From: Thalassotalea sp. HSM 43
GTDB taxonomy: Bacteria; Pseudomonadota; Gammaproteobacteria; Enterobacterales; Alteromonadaceae
Length of the DNA: 64,000 nucleotides
NCBI RefSeq assembly: GCF_004752005.1
Contig: NZ_CP038493.1
Coordinates: 682,001 to 746,000 of the forward strand
Reading direction: 5' to 3'
This document shows positions 62,355-64,000 of the stretch, piece after piece. The translations under genes and the position numbers were made by a program. A model generated the notes under the pieces. That model was not told the DNA's origin. It was given only the letters and a program-made list of their open reading frames with translations, and searched no databases. Every line of letters begins with the position of its first letter. Position 1 is the first letter of the stretch.

Positions 62355-63206
62355 CTATACCGAAAATGGGTATTGAATCGGATCATGATGCTCATAACCA
62401 ACCACTTTAAAGTCATCCGCGGTAACCCATTTTTCGACATCTTCCAAGGTTTTAATATCTGGATTAATCTCTAACTTAGGTGCAGCTAACGGTTCACGTT
62501 TAAGTTGAACATTTTGCATTAAATCTAACTGATCTTCATAGATATGCGCATTGACAATTTTATGAAAAGCGGTGCCCGCTTTATGACCGGTAATTTGCGC
62601 CATCAAGGCTAAAAACGTAAACACTTGAATTTGGTTAAAGTTAAGCCCTAATGGTACGTCACATGAACGCTGGAAGCTCGTCAAATGCAATGTATCACCT
62701 AGTAACGAGAAATTATGGGTGTGCATGCATGGGCGTAGACAGCCCATATGAAATTCGCCAGGGTTATAGAAAGAGATAATTTCGCCACGGTCATCGTTAC
62801 CGTTTTTCAAATTATCGACCACTTTCTTTAACTGATCTACGGTGCCGCCGTCTGGCTTTTGCCAAGAACGACCTTGTACACCATAGACGCGGCCCATATC
62901 ATCTTCACCTTTACGGTATGGGTTGTTCAACCATACGCTGTTTTCATTAGCGTTGGCGTCCCAAGTACGAGCGCCAAGCGCACGAAAATCAGCGGCATTA
63001 TCATAACCTTTGATATAACCAAGCAATTCCGCAATGGCTGCTTTATAAAAGCTTTTACGTGTGGTGATCAATGGAAATTGATTATTGGCCACATCGTATT
63101 GTAAGTCAGCATTGATAACCGTAAGACAGCGCTTGCCGGTACGTTTGTTATCTACCCAAACACCTTCGTCGATAATGCGTTGACAAAGATCTAAATACTG
63201 TCTCAT
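62355..63206 (-). CDS. thyA: Thymidylate synthase
   Basis: The 283-residue ThyA has [13 protein letters not shown]-type N-terminus, catalytic Cys160 in RPC followed by Met161 (most ThyA have PCH), [13 protein letters not shown], and HIYEDQL with the C-terminal PFSV. It converts dUMP to dTMP using methylene-tetrahydrofolate. The longer, PCM/L-type variant seems typical of vibrio/Alteromonas relatives from memory. It overlaps the lgt stop by one base (TAATG), a standard lgt-thyA operon. Confidence 0.94.
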   Translation of the reverse strand: MRQYLDLCQRIIDEGVWVDNKRTGKRCLTVINADLQYDVANNQFPLITTRKSFYKAAIAELLGYIKGYDNAADFRALGARTWDANANENSVWLNNPYRKGEDDMGRVYGVQGRSWQKPDGGTVDQLKKVVDNLKNGNDDRGEIISFYNPGEFHMGCLRPCMHTHNFSLLGDTLHLTSFQRSCDVPLGLNFNQIQVFTFLALMAQITGHKAGTAFHKIVNAHIYEDQLDLMQNVQLKREPLAAPKLEINPDIKTLEDVEKWVTADDFKVVGYEHHDPIQYPFSV

Positions 63207-64000
63207 TAGTGCGCTCCCTTGGTTTGCTTGTTGCTTGTGTCGTTTGTGTGTTGATTTAAGCCCCAGATAATCAATGCCAAACCACCAATTACCATAGGTA
63301 AGGACAATATTTGCCCCATAGAAATAAAGCTAAAAATAAAGCCTAAATGGGCATCTGGTTCTCTAAAGAATTCAACGATAAATCGAAATGCGCCATAACC
63401 GGCTAAAAATGTACCGCCCGCGACACCAGTCGCTTTTGTATGTTTACTGACAAAGTAAACCATAAAGAACAATACCACGCCTTCGAGGAAAAACTCATAC
63501 AATTGCGATGGGTGGCGAGCAAGCCCCAATGGATCGCTTGGGAAAACCATTGCCCAACTGACGTCAGTTTCTCGGCCCCAAAGCTCGGCGTTAATAAAGT
63601 TACCGATGCGCCCTGCCCCTAAGCCAAATGGCACCAGTGGCGCGACAAAATCACCAACTTGTAAGAAGGACTTTTTTTCTTTACGGGCGAACAACAATAT
63701 AGCCGTTAATACGCCTAGTAAGCCGCCATGGAATGACATGCCACCGGTCCATATTTTGAATAAATACAGCGGGTCACTTAAGAAATAGTCAAAATTATAA
63801 AACAATACATAGCCGACTCGACCGCCAACAATGACGCCAAGAAAGCCATAAAATAATAGGTCACTAACCTGGTCTCGGCTCCACACGCCATTGGATTTAT
63901 CGGCCGCTTTATTGGCGTAAACCATGGCAAAGATAAAACCAATTAGGTACATCAATCCATACCAGCGCAAAGCAACAGGGCCGACGGAAAAAATAATGGG
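63206..64000 (-). CDS. lgt: Prolipoprotein diacylglyceryl transferase, 5' partial
   Basis: The frame is open to the window edge, so the N-terminus is missing: the residues read before RWYG ([12 protein letters not shown]) match internal Lgt sequence, and the TTG at 63970 is not a start. At least 264 residues remain, including the Lgt signature [29 protein letters not shown] and several membrane helices. It adds diacylglycerol to the lipobox Cys of prolipoproteins, upstream of LspA in the pathway. It is coupled to thyA. Confidence 0.95.
   Translation of the reverse strand, partial: PIIFSVGPVALRWYGLMYLIGFIFAMVYANKAADKSNGVWSRDQVSDLLFYGFLGVIVGGRVGYVLFYNFDYFLSDPLYLFKIWTGGMSFHGGLLGVLTAILLFARKEKKSFLQVGDFVAPLVPFGLGAGRIGNFINAELWGRETDVSWAMVFPSDPLGLARHPSQLYEFFLEGVVLFFMVYFVSKHTKATGVAGGTFLAGYGAFRFIVEFFREPDAHLGFIFSFISMGQILSLPMVIGGLALIIWGLNQHTNDTSNKQTKGAH

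Noticed and set aside
63968-63970. TTG as start of lgt
   Set aside because: The frame stays open to the window edge and the residues before it match Lgt, so the gene is truncated by the window.

Overview
The window looks like chromosome of a marine gammaproteobacterium of the order Alteromonadales, plausibly Colwelliaceae (Thalassotalea or Colwellia type). This is inferred from gene content: PEP-CTERM surface proteins, large TSP3-repeat lipoproteins, FlrBC regulators, MipA/DUF3019 linked to an RstAB-like two-component pair, and gammaproteobacterial gene orders (ribH-nusB-thiL-pgpA, epd-pgk-fba, smpB/ratA-rnfH, murJ-ribF-ileS-lspA-fkpB-ispH beside a minor-pilin cluster). I see no prophage, insertion sequence or CRISPR array.

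Layout. 1-14.4 kb: a surface-protein region. It has two DUF1566/Lcl_C proteins (the first cut by the window edge), a two-gene unit of a CRTAC1-like FG-GAP/ASPIC lipoprotein and a vanadium haloperoxidase lipoprotein, and two more very large lipoproteins. A GTTAA-N5-GTTAA direct repeat lies upstream of each of the three lipoprotein transcription units. 14.7-17.6 kb: housekeeping (pgpA, thiL, nusB, ribH). 17.8-22 kb: mlaA, the flagellar regulators flrC and flrB, and a divergent FlgD-like protein, with no other flagellar genes. 22.5-28.8 kb: tRNA-Arg(CCU), a possible secreted micropeptide, then tkt-epd-pgk-fba. 29-31 kb: a DUF481 outer-membrane protein and a LysR regulator. 31-33.6 kb: two PEP-CTERM paralogues and a small secreted protein. 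33.6-36.5 kb: rnfH-ratA, smpB, a DUF4442 protein, tmRNA and a repeat lipoprotein. 37-42.8 kb: a GGDEF/EAL phosphodiesterase and a MipA-DUF3019-response regulator-histidine kinase module. 43.1-51.8 kb: two minor-pilin gene sets plus a second fimT, with no pilY1. 52.1-60.2 kb: ispH, fkpB, lspA, ileS, ribF, murJ and rpsT. 60.4-62.1 kb: two more PEP-CTERM paralogues. 62.3-64 kb: thyA and lgt, the latter cut by the window edge.

The strongest non-routine observations are three. (1) All four PEP-CTERM genes, at two separate loci, carry a GG-N10-GC sigma-54 promoter 46-58 bases before the start codon, which suggests a coordinated RpoN-dependent exosortase-substrate regulon. (2) The type IVa minor-pilin locus lacks PilY1. 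In its place, between pilX and pilE, is a 704-residue PilV-like pilin with three repeated cysteine-containing modules that could be a replacement tip adhesin. (3) The lipoprotein region combines halogenation, beta-propeller and calcium-repeat proteins with a shared cis-element. All calls come from reading sequence and translations; no database search was run.
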